A stretch of DNA of 64,000 nucleotides, from NCBI GenBank assembly GCA_016712745.1, contig JADJQN010000015.1:248001-312000 (forward strand), given 5' to 3'. The DNA comes from Sandaracinaceae bacterium (GTDB lineage Bacteria; Myxococcota_A; Polyangia; Polyangiales; JADJQN01). Positions within the stretch are counted from its first letter, which is position 1. Each line of letters begins with the position of its first letter. Made by a program: the position numbers and the translations under genes. Below, piece after piece: positions 18,736 through 28,086 of the stretch. The notes under the pieces were generated by a model. That model was not told the DNA's origin. It made no database searches and saw nothing but the letters and a program-made list of their open reading frames with translations.

Positions 18736-20118
18736 ATGACTTCAACCATTCGCTCGCCCCTGACCTTCCAACGTTTGATTGCCGTACTCTCTCTTGCCCT
18801 CGCAGCTTGCTCGTCCGAGGAAGCACCGGCCACCGACGCTGGCCTCGCTGACGCGTTCGTGGCTGATGCTGGTGGTAGCGATGGCGGTCTCAGCGATAGT
18901 GGTCCGATGGATGCCTCACTCGCGGACGGCGGCGTGAACGATGCTGGCAGCCTCGATGCGAGCGATCTTGGATGCGTCTATCCCTCGCTGATGTGCGGCG
19001 ACGTTTGTTCTCCCTGCCCGTCAGCGGCCGGCGTCCTGAGCGTCGACTGCGCAGCCACGACGTGCGTCGCGGTGGGTTGCCATGCAGGTTACTTCCTGCA
19101 CGAAGGGACGTGCATTGCGGGAGGCTGGGTTCGCGGAAGCATTGCAACGGTCGGTGACACGGCTGGCCTTGTGTACTTGGGCGACGTTGCTATCGCATTG
19201 GATTCTGCGTCCCACGTTCACGTGGCCTACTATGATTACGCCAACTCCAACGTTCGCCACGCAAGTCTCACCACACTAGGGTGGGTCTCGGCGGTCGTTA
19301 CCGAGGCAGCAGCAATGCGTCCGCCGTTGTCCTTGAGCATCGACGGGAGCGATCACCCCATGATCGCAGCCAGGCGCGCATCTGACAGCGCGCTCGTTGT
19401 AGTGCGATACACAGGTTCGGCGTGGGATACGCAAGTGGTCGACGCAGCGGGAAGCGCGGCTTCGCTGGCCTTTGATCCGAGCGACGTGCCACACCTCGCG
19501 TACCACGACGCGAGCGGCGACACCCTGCGGTACGCGAGCCTGGTTGGCTCGGCGTGGGAGACCAGCGTCGTTGCATCCGCTACGCAGTTGCTAGGCCCGC
19601 CTTCGCTTGCATTCAGCGCGGATGGAACGCCCAACATCGCATTTCACGACGAGGCTGCGAACACATTGCGCTTTGCGCGACGCAGTGCGGGTACGTGGAC
19701 GACCGTCACCGTCGATGCAGGCGGCGATGTTGGGCCGCTCCCATCCCTGGCGATGGACGCCTCCGGTCATGGGCACGTTGCCTACGCCACGCGATCGAGC
19801 AACACGCTGATGTACGCCGTGGAAGGCGCGACCGAATGGACGACTACGTCGGTAGGCGCCCCGGGCATGAATGGCGGCGCGCAATCACTCGCGCTGGCAA
19901 GCGACGGTACGCCTCGGTTTACGTTCGAACGACGTTCGGATCATTCGCTCGGCTACATCACGCCGGCAGGCACAGGTTGGCGTCTGGGCACCGCGGACGC
20001 TGATGCGCTCGCGGGTTACCATTCCATGCTTGTGCTCGACGCGGCAAACTACCCCCACATCATCTACAGCGACTTCACTGGATTCACCGTGAAGTACGCC
20101 ACACTGCGCGCGGACTGA
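18736..20118 (+). CDS. Lipoprotein with repeated beta-propeller-like domain
   Basis: The start was placed at ATG 18736, where a lipoprotein signal peptide begins with lipobox LAAC (Cys25); the open frame upstream overlaps the small membrane protein gene in another frame and is not convincing. After an Asp/Ala/Gly linker and a small Cys-rich region (CGDVCSPCP, CHAGYFLHEGTC), residues about 130-460 hold at least five repeats of the form H-x-A-Y/F-x-D-x-x-x-N/D-T-L-R-Y/F-A (for example HLAYHDASGDTLRYA and NIAFHDEAANTLRFA). These suggest a propeller. The product is 460 residues, probably surface exposed; ligand unknown. Confidence 0.82.
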   Translation: MTSTIRSPLTFQRLIAVLSLALAACSSEEAPATDAGLADAFVADAGGSDGGLSDSGPMDASLADGGVNDAGSLDASDLGCVYPSLMCGDVCSPCPSAAGVLSVDCAATTCVAVGCHAGYFLHEGTCIAGGWVRGSIATVGDTAGLVYLGDVAIALDSASHVHVAYYDYANSNVRHASLTTLGWVSAVVTEAAAMRPPLSLSIDGSDHPMIAARRASDSALVVVRYTGSAWDTQVVDAAGSAASLAFDPSDVPHLAYHDASGDTLRYASLVGSAWETSVVASATQLLGPPSLAFSADGTPNIAFHDEAANTLRFARRSAGTWTTVTVDAGGDVGPLPSLAMDASGHGHVAYATRSSNTLMYAVEGATEWTTTSVGAPGMNGGAQSLALASDGTPRFTFERRSDHSLGYITPAGTGWRLGTADADALAGYHSMLVLDAANYPHIIYSDFTGFTVKYATLRAD

Positions 20119-20128
20119 GGCTTCGTCT

Positions 20129-21892
20129 TCAACCGCCCGACCCAGCGCCGCGACTGCGGGCTTGCGCGATCGCTTCCTGGATCGTTTCGCAAATAAGAAA
20201 GCGTGCGTCGTCTTTGGGCCAGTCGGCGTGGTCGAATACGCTCATCGGCTGCTTTTGCACGCCGCCGAAGATCACCAGCACTTTGGCCTCGTTAAGTTTG
20301 GCGAGGACCGATTCGAGGTTCACGAGGCCGGTGGCGTCCATGATCGGAACCGCGCGCATGTCGATGATAACGATGCTCACTCCCGCCTGAACATCGCCCA
20401 GAACGCTGGCTGCTTTTTGCGCAGCGCCGAAAAAGAGCGGCCCTGCGATTTCGTAAATCAGGACGCTTTGGGGAAGAGGTTCGAGCAATTGAGAGTGGCG
20501 GTCGCCCACCATGCGCACGTCCGCGACATCAGCCATCCGCTTCATAAAGAGAAGCGCCGCCAGCAGCACACCGAAGGTGACCGAGACGACCATGTCGAAC
20601 AAAATCGTGAGCGAGAAACACGTAAGCAATATGAGCACATCACTCTTGGGCGCGACCCGTACGGTGTGCAGGAAGTGTCTCGCCTCGCTCATATTCCACG
20701 CGACCACAAGTAGCAGCGCCGCCATGGATGCCATCGGCAAATAGCTCAGCAAGGGCGCGCACGCGGCGATCGCAACCAACAAGAATACTGAATGAATCAC
20801 CGCTGCAATGGGTGTGCGAGCGCCCGCGCGTACATTGGTGGCCGTGCGGGCGATTGCGCCGGTCGCAGCGATGCCTCCGAAGAAAGGGGCAATGATGTTG
20901 CCCACGCCCTGCGCAACCAACTCAGCATCCGGATCGTGCCGCTTGCCGCTGAGCCCGTCGGCGACAACGGCGGATAGCAAGCTCGCGATTGCACCAAGGA
21001 CGGCGATGGCAAAGGCAGAGCTCAGAAGACTTCGCACGAGCTCAAGGCTCAGCACGAGGGGATGCCCATCGGCCGCCGGAAAGTTCCAGGGCAACACTGG
21101 AAGCGGAGGCAGCTGCGGAAGGCCGCCGTGAACGACGCCGTCGGCCACGTACGAAAAGCGTGTGCCTATCGTTGCGACGCTGAACTGCGGAATGACATGC
21201 GGAAGCAGTGTGGCCCCTGCGGCGGCAAGCGAGAGCGCGATGAGCGCAGCGGGAACGCGCTTCGTAAAACGGGGCACGAGGAGCAACACGATCAGGGTGA
21301 ACGCACCGACCGCGAAGTCCTGCCAACGTGATGACGGCAGTGCGCGAAAGAGCTCGCCGACGCGCTCCAAATACTTCTCCGGCGTGTGGGGTACGTCGAG
21401 GCCTAGGAGATCTTTAAACTGCAGCGTTGCGATCACTACCGCGATGCCCGCCGTGAAACCCGTCGTGACTGGATAGGGAATAAATTGAATGAGGCGCCCC
21501 ATTCGCATCACGCCCATCGCAATGAGGATTACGCCGGCCATCGCGGTCGCGAGCAGCAGGCCTCCCAGCCCATAGCGCGCGGAAACCGGCGCAAGGAGCA
21601 CGACGAATGCGGCGGTCGGGCCGGAGACCTGGACTTTCGACCCGCCCAAGATTGCGATAATCGCGCCGCCCACGATCGCGGTGTACAAGCCGTGCTGGGG
21701 CGGAACGCCGGATGCAATGGCGAGCGCCATGGAGAGCGGCAGGGCCACCACGCCCACGGCGATCCCCGCCACGAGATCCGCTCGAAAAATCTCCCGCGTG
21801 TAGCCTTGCTTCCAAGCACGCCGCAGCGCAGCCGCGGGTTGCAGCTGCACATGGGGAAGGGCGGCCCTAAGTTGCTCGTATCGACGGCGCAC
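20129..21892 (-). CDS. SulP-family anion transporter with STAS domain
   Basis: The 587-residue product has the SLC26/SulP fold: an N-terminal signature YTREIFRADLVAGIAVGVVALPLSMALAIA, the motif PPQHGLYTAIVGGAIIAILGGSKVQVSGPTAA (seen in pieces), about 10-14 spans, and a C-terminal STAS domain (about 460-565) with IIDMRAVPIMDATGL. The segment GGIAATGAIARTATN resembles the DauA dicarboxylate subgroup, so either sulfate/bicarbonate or a C4-dicarboxylate could be the substrate. The start is GTG at 21892. It lies 80 bases downstream of alanine dehydrogenase on the same strand and may share its transcript. Confidence 0.9.
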   Translation of the reverse strand: MRRRYEQLRAALPHVQLQPAAALRRAWKQGYTREIFRADLVAGIAVGVVALPLSMALAIASGVPPQHGLYTAIVGGAIIAILGGSKVQVSGPTAAFVVLLAPVSARYGLGGLLLATAMAGVILIAMGVMRMGRLIQFIPYPVTTGFTAGIAVVIATLQFKDLLGLDVPHTPEKYLERVGELFRALPSSRWQDFAVGAFTLIVLLLVPRFTKRVPAALIALSLAAAGATLLPHVIPQFSVATIGTRFSYVADGVVHGGLPQLPPLPVLPWNFPAADGHPLVLSLELVRSLLSSAFAIAVLGAIASLLSAVVADGLSGKRHDPDAELVAQGVGNIIAPFFGGIAATGAIARTATNVRAGARTPIAAVIHSVFLLVAIAACAPLLSYLPMASMAALLLVVAWNMSEARHFLHTVRVAPKSDVLILLTCFSLTILFDMVVSVTFGVLLAALLFMKRMADVADVRMVGDRHSQLLEPLPQSVLIYEIAGPLFFGAAQKAASVLGDVQAGVSIVIIDMRAVPIMDATGLVNLESVLAKLNEAKVLVIFGGVQKQPMSVFDHADWPKDDARFLICETIQEAIAQARSRGAGSGG

Positions 21893-21972
21893 AGCGCACG
21901 CTCCGATCGAAGCGAGCTTACTCCTTACGCACAGGAACGTGGAACTAACTTACGATGAGCGTTTGCGCTCGC

Positions 21973-23082
21973 TCACATGGCTTTGCTGAGCGGTGTGTAG
22001 GGCACATTCACGCCTTGAGCGACGCCTTCGTACGTACAGGCGCCATCCCAACAGTTGACGCCGAGGGCGAGCGCTTTGTTTTCCTTCACCGCGCCAACGA
22101 TGCCGTGATGCGCGATGAGCTGGCAGTAGCGGAGCGTTACGTTGGTGAGCGCGAACGTGCTGGTCTGCGAGACGGCGCCGGGCATATTCGGGACGCAATA
22201 GTGAATGACGCCGTGCAGCTCGTACGTGGGGTTATCGTGCGTCGTAGGACGGCAGGTTGAGATGCAGCCGCCCTGATCGACGGCAACGTCTACGACGACT
22301 GAGCCTCTTTCCATGCGCTTCAAGAGTTCTTCATCGACGAGAATCGGGGCCTTCGCGCCAGTCACGAGGACTGCGCCAATCACCAAATCCGCTTCCGAAA
22401 CTGCCTTCTCGATGTTTTTCGGATTGGAGTAAAGCGTCTCGATCGATCCGCGGAAAATATCCTCGAGGTAAGCCATGCGCTCGTGGTTTACGTCGAGCAC
22501 CGTCACGTGTGCGCCCATGCCAACGGCGATCTGTGCAGCATTGCTGCCGACGATTCCGCCGCCCAGGACGGCGACACGCCCGCGACGCGTTCCAGGAACT
22601 CCGCCGAGCAAGAGCCCTTTGCCGCCTTTTTCTTTTTCGAGCGCAGAAGCGCCCGCTTGTACGGACATACGCCCCGCGACTTCGCTCATTGGGCGCAAGA
22701 GTGGAAGAGCGCCGTCCGGATTCTGAATCGTCTCGTAGGCAACAGCGCGAACCTTCTTTTCCATCAGCTGGTTGGTGAGCTCGGGCTCGGCAGCGAGGTG
22801 GAGATAGGTGTAGACGATCAACCCGGGACGGAAATATTGGTACTCAGCCGCTAGCGGCTCCTTTACCTTCATGACCATCTCAGCGCTCCACGCATCGGAT
22901 GCGTTCGGCACGATCGTGGCGCCTGCGCTTTGAAATTCCTTGTCTCCGATTCCCGATCCCTCACCAGCGCCCGCCTGCACCAAGACTTTGTGCCCCGCAC
23001 GCACCAGGGCAAGCACGCCACCCGGGTTGATGCCCACACGGTACTCACGAGTCTTGATCTCTGTCGGTACGCCAATGATCAC
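21973..23082 (-). CDS. ald: Alanine dehydrogenase
   Basis: This enzyme interconverts L-alanine and pyruvate with NAD and ammonia. The start is GTG 23082, which gives MIIGVPTEIKTREYRVG at the N terminus and a strong GAGGAGG ribosome site. The product has 369 residues, the usual length. Catalytic Lys in MKVKEP and His in YTYLHLA are present. The Rossmann segment VAVLGGGIVGSNAAQIAVGMG with Asp in VLDVN binds NAD, and VVDVAVDQGG holds the active-site Asp. The frame continues upstream to 23274, but that part has no homologous character. Confidence 0.96.
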   Translation of the reverse strand: MIIGVPTEIKTREYRVGINPGGVLALVRAGHKVLVQAGAGEGSGIGDKEFQSAGATIVPNASDAWSAEMVMKVKEPLAAEYQYFRPGLIVYTYLHLAAEPELTNQLMEKKVRAVAYETIQNPDGALPLLRPMSEVAGRMSVQAGASALEKEKGGKGLLLGGVPGTRRGRVAVLGGGIVGSNAAQIAVGMGAHVTVLDVNHERMAYLEDIFRGSIETLYSNPKNIEKAVSEADLVIGAVLVTGAKAPILVDEELLKRMERGSVVVDVAVDQGGCISTCRPTTHDNPTYELHGVIHYCVPNMPGAVSQTSTFALTNVTLRYCQLIAHHGIVGAVKENKALALGVNCWDGACTYEGVAQGVNVPYTPLSKAM

Positions 23083-23206
23083 GCTGGACCTCCTCAGGAA
23101 GAAACCGCGCTGATCGTAGACGCCCGTGAGGCAATGGCCAATGAAAAACGCGTGCGTGACCGAGCCTCTGGGCCGTGTTATGCGACGCGCTGCGTCGGAG
23201 GATTTC

Positions 23207-23596
23207 ATGTTGAAACGAGTCACTCTTCTGCTCAGTGTTGTGGGGATCCTCGGCATATCTGCCTGCGATCGCACGCCCGCCGCGGCGCCCGCTACCCCAG
23301 CTGCGCAGCAAGAAGGCGTGCACCAGCAAGGCGTGCCATCTGTTCACGTGCCAGCGGCCGACCACGGACGGACGCCAACGTGCACCGAGTTCATCGAACA
23401 CATGGCTGCTCTAATAGACGCGACCGGTCGGCCCAACCCGCACTTCAACGAGGGCATGCGTCCCTCCGCCATCGCCGCGTGCGAGCGCGCTCGCAATCTC
23501 GAAACCAATGCCGCTGAAGCTCGCTGCGTCATGCGCGCGACCTCGCCGCAAGCGCTCGGCGACTGCGGCAGCGGTCAGTTCATGCGGCAGTGGTAG
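23207..23596 (+). CDS. Small lipoprotein of unknown function
   Basis: The start was placed at ATG 23207, which has a GGAGGA ribosome site and opens a lipoprotein signal peptide ending GISAC (Cys20). The mature part has an Ala/Pro/Gln linker followed by a domain of about 85 residues with Cys in PTCTEF, IAACERAR, ARCVMRA and GDCGS, probably two disulfides. The TCTEF...H...L segment and the CVMRA helix recall small myxobacterial lipoproteins. It is divergent from ald. The 129-residue product has no recognisable enzymatic motif. Confidence 0.75.
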   Translation: MLKRVTLLLSVVGILGISACDRTPAAAPATPAAQQEGVHQQGVPSVHVPAADHGRTPTCTEFIEHMAALIDATGRPNPHFNEGMRPSAIAACERARNLETNAAEARCVMRATSPQALGDCGSGQFMRQW

Positions 23597-23747
23597 CCGC
23601 ACGTCACGTCCTCCCGAGTTTTCGCCTCGGCCGAACGGCAGCATTTTCGACCAGGTCGCCGGTTTTCTTAGACTTGGTGTGTTTAGAGGCGTAAATAGAC
23701 AGGCTAGCTTTCGCGCCGCCATCACGGCCACGCGTCCAGGAGTGCCC

Positions 23748-26700
23748 ATGTGGTCCATGCGCGTCGCGGCGTTTTGCAGTGCTTTGATCGCCTCGAGTGT
23801 TTGCGGGTGTGGCGCGCAGAGTCACGTGGTCGAGGTAGGGGTTGTAACGTCCTTGGTCGCTGGCGCGGAGTTCAGCACAGTTACGACGGACGTGCTCGAC
23901 GCGCAGGGATCCGTGGTCCTGCAGTTCGCCGAGAGCCGGGCGCTTGTCAGCCACGACTTCTCACGCGGGCATCAAGTTGCGGAGTTTTCGCTGGCCAGCG
24001 GAACCTACCGCGTCCGCGTTCGTTTGCTTCGCGCAAACGGTACGCTTCTGGTCGAGCGCGTGCTTGCCGCGACCATCGCCGGCAATACCGCGTTGCGCGT
24101 GCATGTGACGCGAGATTGTGTCGGGGTCGTATGCCCCAACGCTGCCGGTTCTCCCGAAGCGATTACTTGCTTGAGCGGGCAGTGCGTCGATCCGCGTTGC
24201 TCCGTGGACGCGCGCGAGTATTGTCCGACGATCTCATTCTGCGACTCGCCGAGTGAATGCATGGCAACCGCGTCCTGTGCCGAGCCCGCGTGCGACGACG
24301 GCGTGTGCACGCCCGTTTCGGTGGAAGGTGCGTGCGAAACCGGTGAATGGTGCAATCCGGACGTAGGTGTGGGCTGCGTTCCGTCGCAGGAGTCCGAGGG
24401 CGTTGCGTGCGGGACGATTTGTACGGTCGCGAGCGAACCATGCCAGTTCGGCTACTGGAATTGCGACATGGACATCCCGTTCTGTGCCCCGCTCGGCGCG
24501 CGGCCGGCCGGTGCGAGCTGTGGCGCTACGCGTGTTTGCGATCTCGTCGCGAATTGCGTCCCGTTTATCGGGAGTGACCCCGCGATTGTGGTGACGGCGG
24601 CGAGCGGGCTCGTGACGGACGAGTACGGAAACACGGCAACGTTCTCTGTTGTGCTCGCGTCCCCGCCAGTCGCGGATGTCACGGTTCCGCTTTCAAGCTC
24701 GAACGAAGCCGAGGGTACGGTCTCCTCGTCGACACTCGTATTCACGAGTTCCACCTGGAATCTACCTCGCATCGTCACCGTCACCGGCGTCGACGATCTG
24801 ATGATCGACGGCGCGAGACCTTACGAGGTGCGCGTAGGGCCTGCGACCAGCGACGACACGGCTTACGCTGGACTGTCGGGGACGACGGTTCTCCTCACAA
24901 ACAACGACAACGACATGGCCGGTCTCTTCATTTCCCCGACGGACCTCTTCACCGTCGAGTTGGGAGCCAGTGGCATGTTCCAGATCGCGTTGAACACGCG
25001 GCCCAGCGCAGACGTGACAATCGGACTTACCTCGCTCGACGAGACGGAAGGAACGGTCGTGCCGTCCTCGCTCACTTTTACGGCCGATAATTTCTCTATT
25101 CCGCAGACGGTCACAGTCGCGCCGGTCGACGACGATGTCGCAGACGGTCCGACAAACTATGAGATCAGCGTTCGCGTCGATGCCACGGACGACTCGAACT
25201 ACGCTGCAGTTCGGGAAGGCCGCGTCGCCGTTCGCAACGCAGACAACGATACACGCGGACTTCTCATCACGCCGATGGGCGGTATCGTGACAAGCGAGAG
25301 CGGCCTGGCGGCGACGTTGATGGTCGCACTTCGTAGCAGGCCTGCGGCCGATGTGAGCGTTAGCGTGTTCAGTACCAACACGTCGGAGGGAACGGTTGAG
25401 CCTTCGCTACTGACGTTCGCGGTCGCTAGCTGGAACGTCGCGCAAGAAGTGGTCGTGACGGGTTTCGACGACGCATTTCTCGACGGCAACGTCGCGTACG
25501 CGATCGCATTCAGCGACACGATAAGCGGGGATCCGTTCTACAGCGGCATTCCAACCGACCCCGTTAGCGCGCAGAACGTCGACAATGATTTGGGTAACGC
25601 TTATGTCTCTACCGGATTTGCGACGGCCGAAGAGTCGGGTGTGGTGGCGACATTTGATATGTGGCTCGTTGCGCGGCCTGCGGCGAACGTTACGATACAG
25701 CTTCATGTCGGCGATCCCCTGCAAGGCAGCGTGAGTCCGACGGAGTTGGTATTCACTCCGTTCGATTGGGACGTGGCCCACACCGTTACGGTCACGGCGA
25801 TCAACGACGCCGTGGACGACGGGGATATTGCGGACTTCGTTTTCACCGACCCTTCGGTATCCGATGATCCACTCTTTGATGGATTCGACGCGCCCGATGT
25901 GGAGGCTTTCTATCTCGATGACGACACGTCCCACATTTTCATCTCGCCGACTTCCGGTCTGGTCACGACCGAGGGCGGCGGAACCGCTAGCTTCGCGATG
26001 AGCCTGGCGACACAGCCGACGAGTGACGTGGTCTTCTCGTTTGCTAGTTCGGACCTTTCGGAAGGCACGGTCACTCCAAGCATTACCTTCACGCCGAGCA
26101 ATTGGAACGTGAGCCAGAACGTGATCGTGACAGGCGTAGATGACGTCAGCGACGATGGGGACGTCGCGTACACAATCGTAACTTCGCTCACGATGTCGTC
26201 AGACGCGTACTACAACATTGCGAACAATCCGGACGACGTGTCCGTGACGAACGCGGACGACGATCTTCCGCCGAACGTCATCGTTTCGCCGACGAGCGGT
26301 CTGTCGACAACGGAGCTCGGCGGCACAGCAATGTTTACTGTCGTGCTCTCGGCCGCACCGACTGCCAACGTCTCGATCCCCGTCTCGAGCAGCAATGCAG
26401 CTGAGGGAACGCCCAGCACAGCGACTGTCATGTTCACGCCTGGGACCTGGAACGTGCCGCAGGCGGTGACAGTCACGGGCGTCAACGACATGATCGTCGA
26501 TGGAAACGAAGCTTATTCCATCGTCACGGGCGCAGTCGCGAGCGCTGACACGCGCTACAACGGGATGGCCGTGGCCGACGTTTCGCTTCTGAATGTGACC
26601 GCCGTCAATCAGCAGGCATTCGTGAAGGCCTCCAATACGGACGCGGCGGATCTCTTCGGTTTCGCGGTCGCGCTTTCGGCTGATGGCAACACGCTCGCTG

Positions 26701-27941
26701 TCTCGGCGACGCAAGAGCAGAGCGCGTCAGCAGGAATAAACGGCAACCAAAGCGATGACTCGATCTTCGGCGCAGGCGCCGTCTACGTGTTCGTGCGTAC
26801 CGGCACCACGTGGACGCAGCAGGCGTACATCAAATCATCGATACCGCAGTATTCGTTCTTTGGGGAGAGCCTCAGCCTTGCAGCCGACGGAAACACGCTC
26901 GCGGTCGGTTCCTACGGAGAGAACCTCGTCTACATCTTCACGCGTGCGGGCTCCACGTGGTCGCAGCAGGCGCGCTTTACGGAAGCATCGGCGAGCACGT
27001 TCGACTTCTTCGGAAGCTCAGTCTCCCTTTCGGACGATGGGAACACGCTTGCGATCGGTGAGCCGGGCGACACGAGTCAGTCGGGCTCAGCCTACGTGTT
27101 CACGCGTGCTGGAATGGTTTGGTCGCAACAGGCGCATCTCACCGCATCCAACGCGGATTTCTCAGACGGGTTCGGTGAAGCGGTGAGCGTGTCGGGCGAT
27201 GGGAACACTGTCGTGGTCGGCGCTTGGCGAGAGAAAAGCAGTGCAGCTGGCATCAACGGCAATCAGCTCGATAACTCCATGAACTATGCGGGCGCGGCAT
27301 ACGTCTTTGTCCGTGTCGCGACCGTTTGGTCCCAACAGGCTTACGTGAAGGCATCCAACCCGCGAGCCGGAAATCAATTCGCTTACGCCGTTGCGTTGTC
27401 GCAAGACGGAAACACTCTCGCTGTCGGAAGCGATACCGAAAGTAGCAACGCCACGGGAATCGGCGGCGACGAGACAAACACGTTGGCAAACCACGCAGGC
27501 GCCGCGCATGTATTTGTGCGAAGCGGCGCTGTGTGGACGCAACAGGCCTATATCAAAGCCGCAAATACGCAGACCAATAATCAGTTCGGCTACGCACTGT
27601 CCCTATCGGGCGACGGAGACCTCCTCGCAGTAGGTGCGTTGGGCCAACGCGGAGCCGCAGGCGGAGTTGAAGCAGACCCTTCGAGTCCCGGTTCGGGCTC
27701 GGTAGGTGCCAGTTACCTCTTTCGTCGTACCGGCATGAGCTGGCAACAAGACGTCTACTTCAAGAGCGCGGTCACCGGACCGGATGACCTGTTTGGCAGA
27801 AGCATCGCGCTCTCCTCGAGCGGAAACACTCTCGTGTGTGGCGCTCCCTACGAAGACGCTTCGGGCACAGGCACAAGCTCGAGCCCAGGCGATGAAGGCG
27901 CGACGGACTCCGGCGCAGTGTACGTTTTCGATCTGCGCTGA
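23748..27941 (+). CDS. Large lipoprotein with Calx-beta-like repeats and an FG-GAP propeller
   Basis: The ATG at 23748 with a CAGGAG ribosome site opens a signal peptide ending SSVCGC, a plausible lipobox. The mature 1397-residue protein has three parts. First comes a domain of about 240 residues with many Cys. Then come six repeats of about 112 residues, each with a TSGLVTTE-like strand, SS.x.EGTV, ITFTPSNWNVSQNVIVTGVDD and an N-A/V-D-N-D end, resembling Calx-beta modules. Last come seven FG-GAP_2-type repeats (LFGFAVALSADGNTLAVS, AGAVYVFVR, W.QQAYIKA), which would close a seven-bladed integrin-like propeller. Asp/Asn-rich turns suggest calcium binding. It is probably a surface adhesin or scaffold. 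Confidence 0.88.
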   Translation: MWSMRVAAFCSALIASSVCGCGAQSHVVEVGVVTSLVAGAEFSTVTTDVLDAQGSVVLQFAESRALVSHDFSRGHQVAEFSLASGTYRVRVRLLRANGTLLVERVLAATIAGNTALRVHVTRDCVGVVCPNAAGSPEAITCLSGQCVDPRCSVDAREYCPTISFCDSPSECMATASCAEPACDDGVCTPVSVEGACETGEWCNPDVGVGCVPSQESEGVACGTICTVASEPCQFGYWNCDMDIPFCAPLGARPAGASCGATRVCDLVANCVPFIGSDPAIVVTAASGLVTDEYGNTATFSVVLASPPVADVTVPLSSSNEAEGTVSSSTLVFTSSTWNLPRIVTVTGVDDLMIDGARPYEVRVGPATSDDTAYAGLSGTTVLLTNNDNDMAGLFISPTDLFTVELGASGMFQIALNTRPSADVTIGLTSLDETEGTVVPSSLTFTADNFSIPQTVTVAPVDDDVADGPTNYEISVRVDATDDSNYAAVREGRVAVRNADNDTRGLLITPMGGIVTSESGLAATLMVALRSRPAADVSVSVFSTNTSEGTVEPSLLTFAVASWNVAQEVVVTGFDDAFLDGNVAYAIAFSDTISGDPFYSGIPTDPVSAQNVDNDLGNAYVSTGFATAEESGVVATFDMWLVARPAANVTIQLHVGDPLQGSVSPTELVFTPFDWDVAHTVTVTAINDAVDDGDIADFVFTDPSVSDDPLFDGFDAPDVEAFYLDDDTSHIFISPTSGLVTTEGGGTASFAMSLATQPTSDVVFSFASSDLSEGTVTPSITFTPSNWNVSQNVIVTGVDDVSDDGDVAYTIVTSLTMSSDAYYNIANNPDDVSVTNADDDLPPNVIVSPTSGLSTTELGGTAMFTVVLSAAPTANVSIPVSSSNAAEGTPSTATVMFTPGTWNVPQAVTVTGVNDMIVDGNEAYSIVTGAVASADTRYNGMAVADVSLLNVTAVNQQAFVKASNTDAADLFGFAVALSADGNTLAVSATQEQSASAGINGNQSDDSIFGAGAVYVFVRTGTTWTQQAYIKSSIPQYSFFGESLSLAADGNTLAVGSYGENLVYIFTRAGSTWSQQARFTEASASTFDFFGSSVSLSDDGNTLAIGEPGDTSQSGSAYVFTRAGMVWSQQAHLTASNADFSDGFGEAVSVSGDGNTVVVGAWREKSSAAGINGNQLDNSMNYAGAAYVFVRVATVWSQQAYVKASNPRAGNQFAYAVALSQDGNTLAVGSDTESSNATGIGGDETNTLANHAGAAHVFVRSGAVWTQQAYIKAANTQTNNQFGYALSLSGDGDLLAVGALGQRGAAGGVEADPSSPGSGSVGASYLFRRTGMSWQQDVYFKSAVTGPDDLFGRSIALSSSGNTLVCGAPYEDASGTGTSSSPGDEGATDSGAVYVFDLR

Positions 27942-27944
27942 GCG

Positions 27945-27983
27945 CGCGCGTCGGGGACGCGCGTCGGGGACGCGCGTCGGGGA
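27945..27983. repeat. Three perfect tandem copies of a 13-bp unit
   Basis: CGCGCGTCGGGGA is repeated three times without mismatch (27945-27957, 27958-27970, 27971-27983), starting four bases after a stop codon. The last copy runs into the left arm of the long hairpin and shares its GGGGA. Confidence 0.9.
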
Positions 27984-28064
27984 CGATCGGTGAAATAGTG
28001 AAATAGCGCCGGGGCGAAGCTGGGGCGCGGTGATCCCTATTTCACTATTTCACCGATCGTCCCC
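27979..28064. repeat. Long perfect inverted repeat, copy A (REP/MITE-like)
   Basis: A perfect 28-bp inverted repeat (arms 27979-28006 and 28037-28064) encloses a 30-base loop between the convergent stops of the Calx-beta lipoprotein and the double-barrel gene. Each arm begins GGGGACGATCGGTGAAATAG. A near-identical element lies at 38765-38860. It could act as a bidirectional terminator, an mRNA stabiliser or a non-autonomous mobile element. Confidence 0.88.
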
Positions 28065-28086
28065 CTGCTCACCTGCTCACCCCTGG

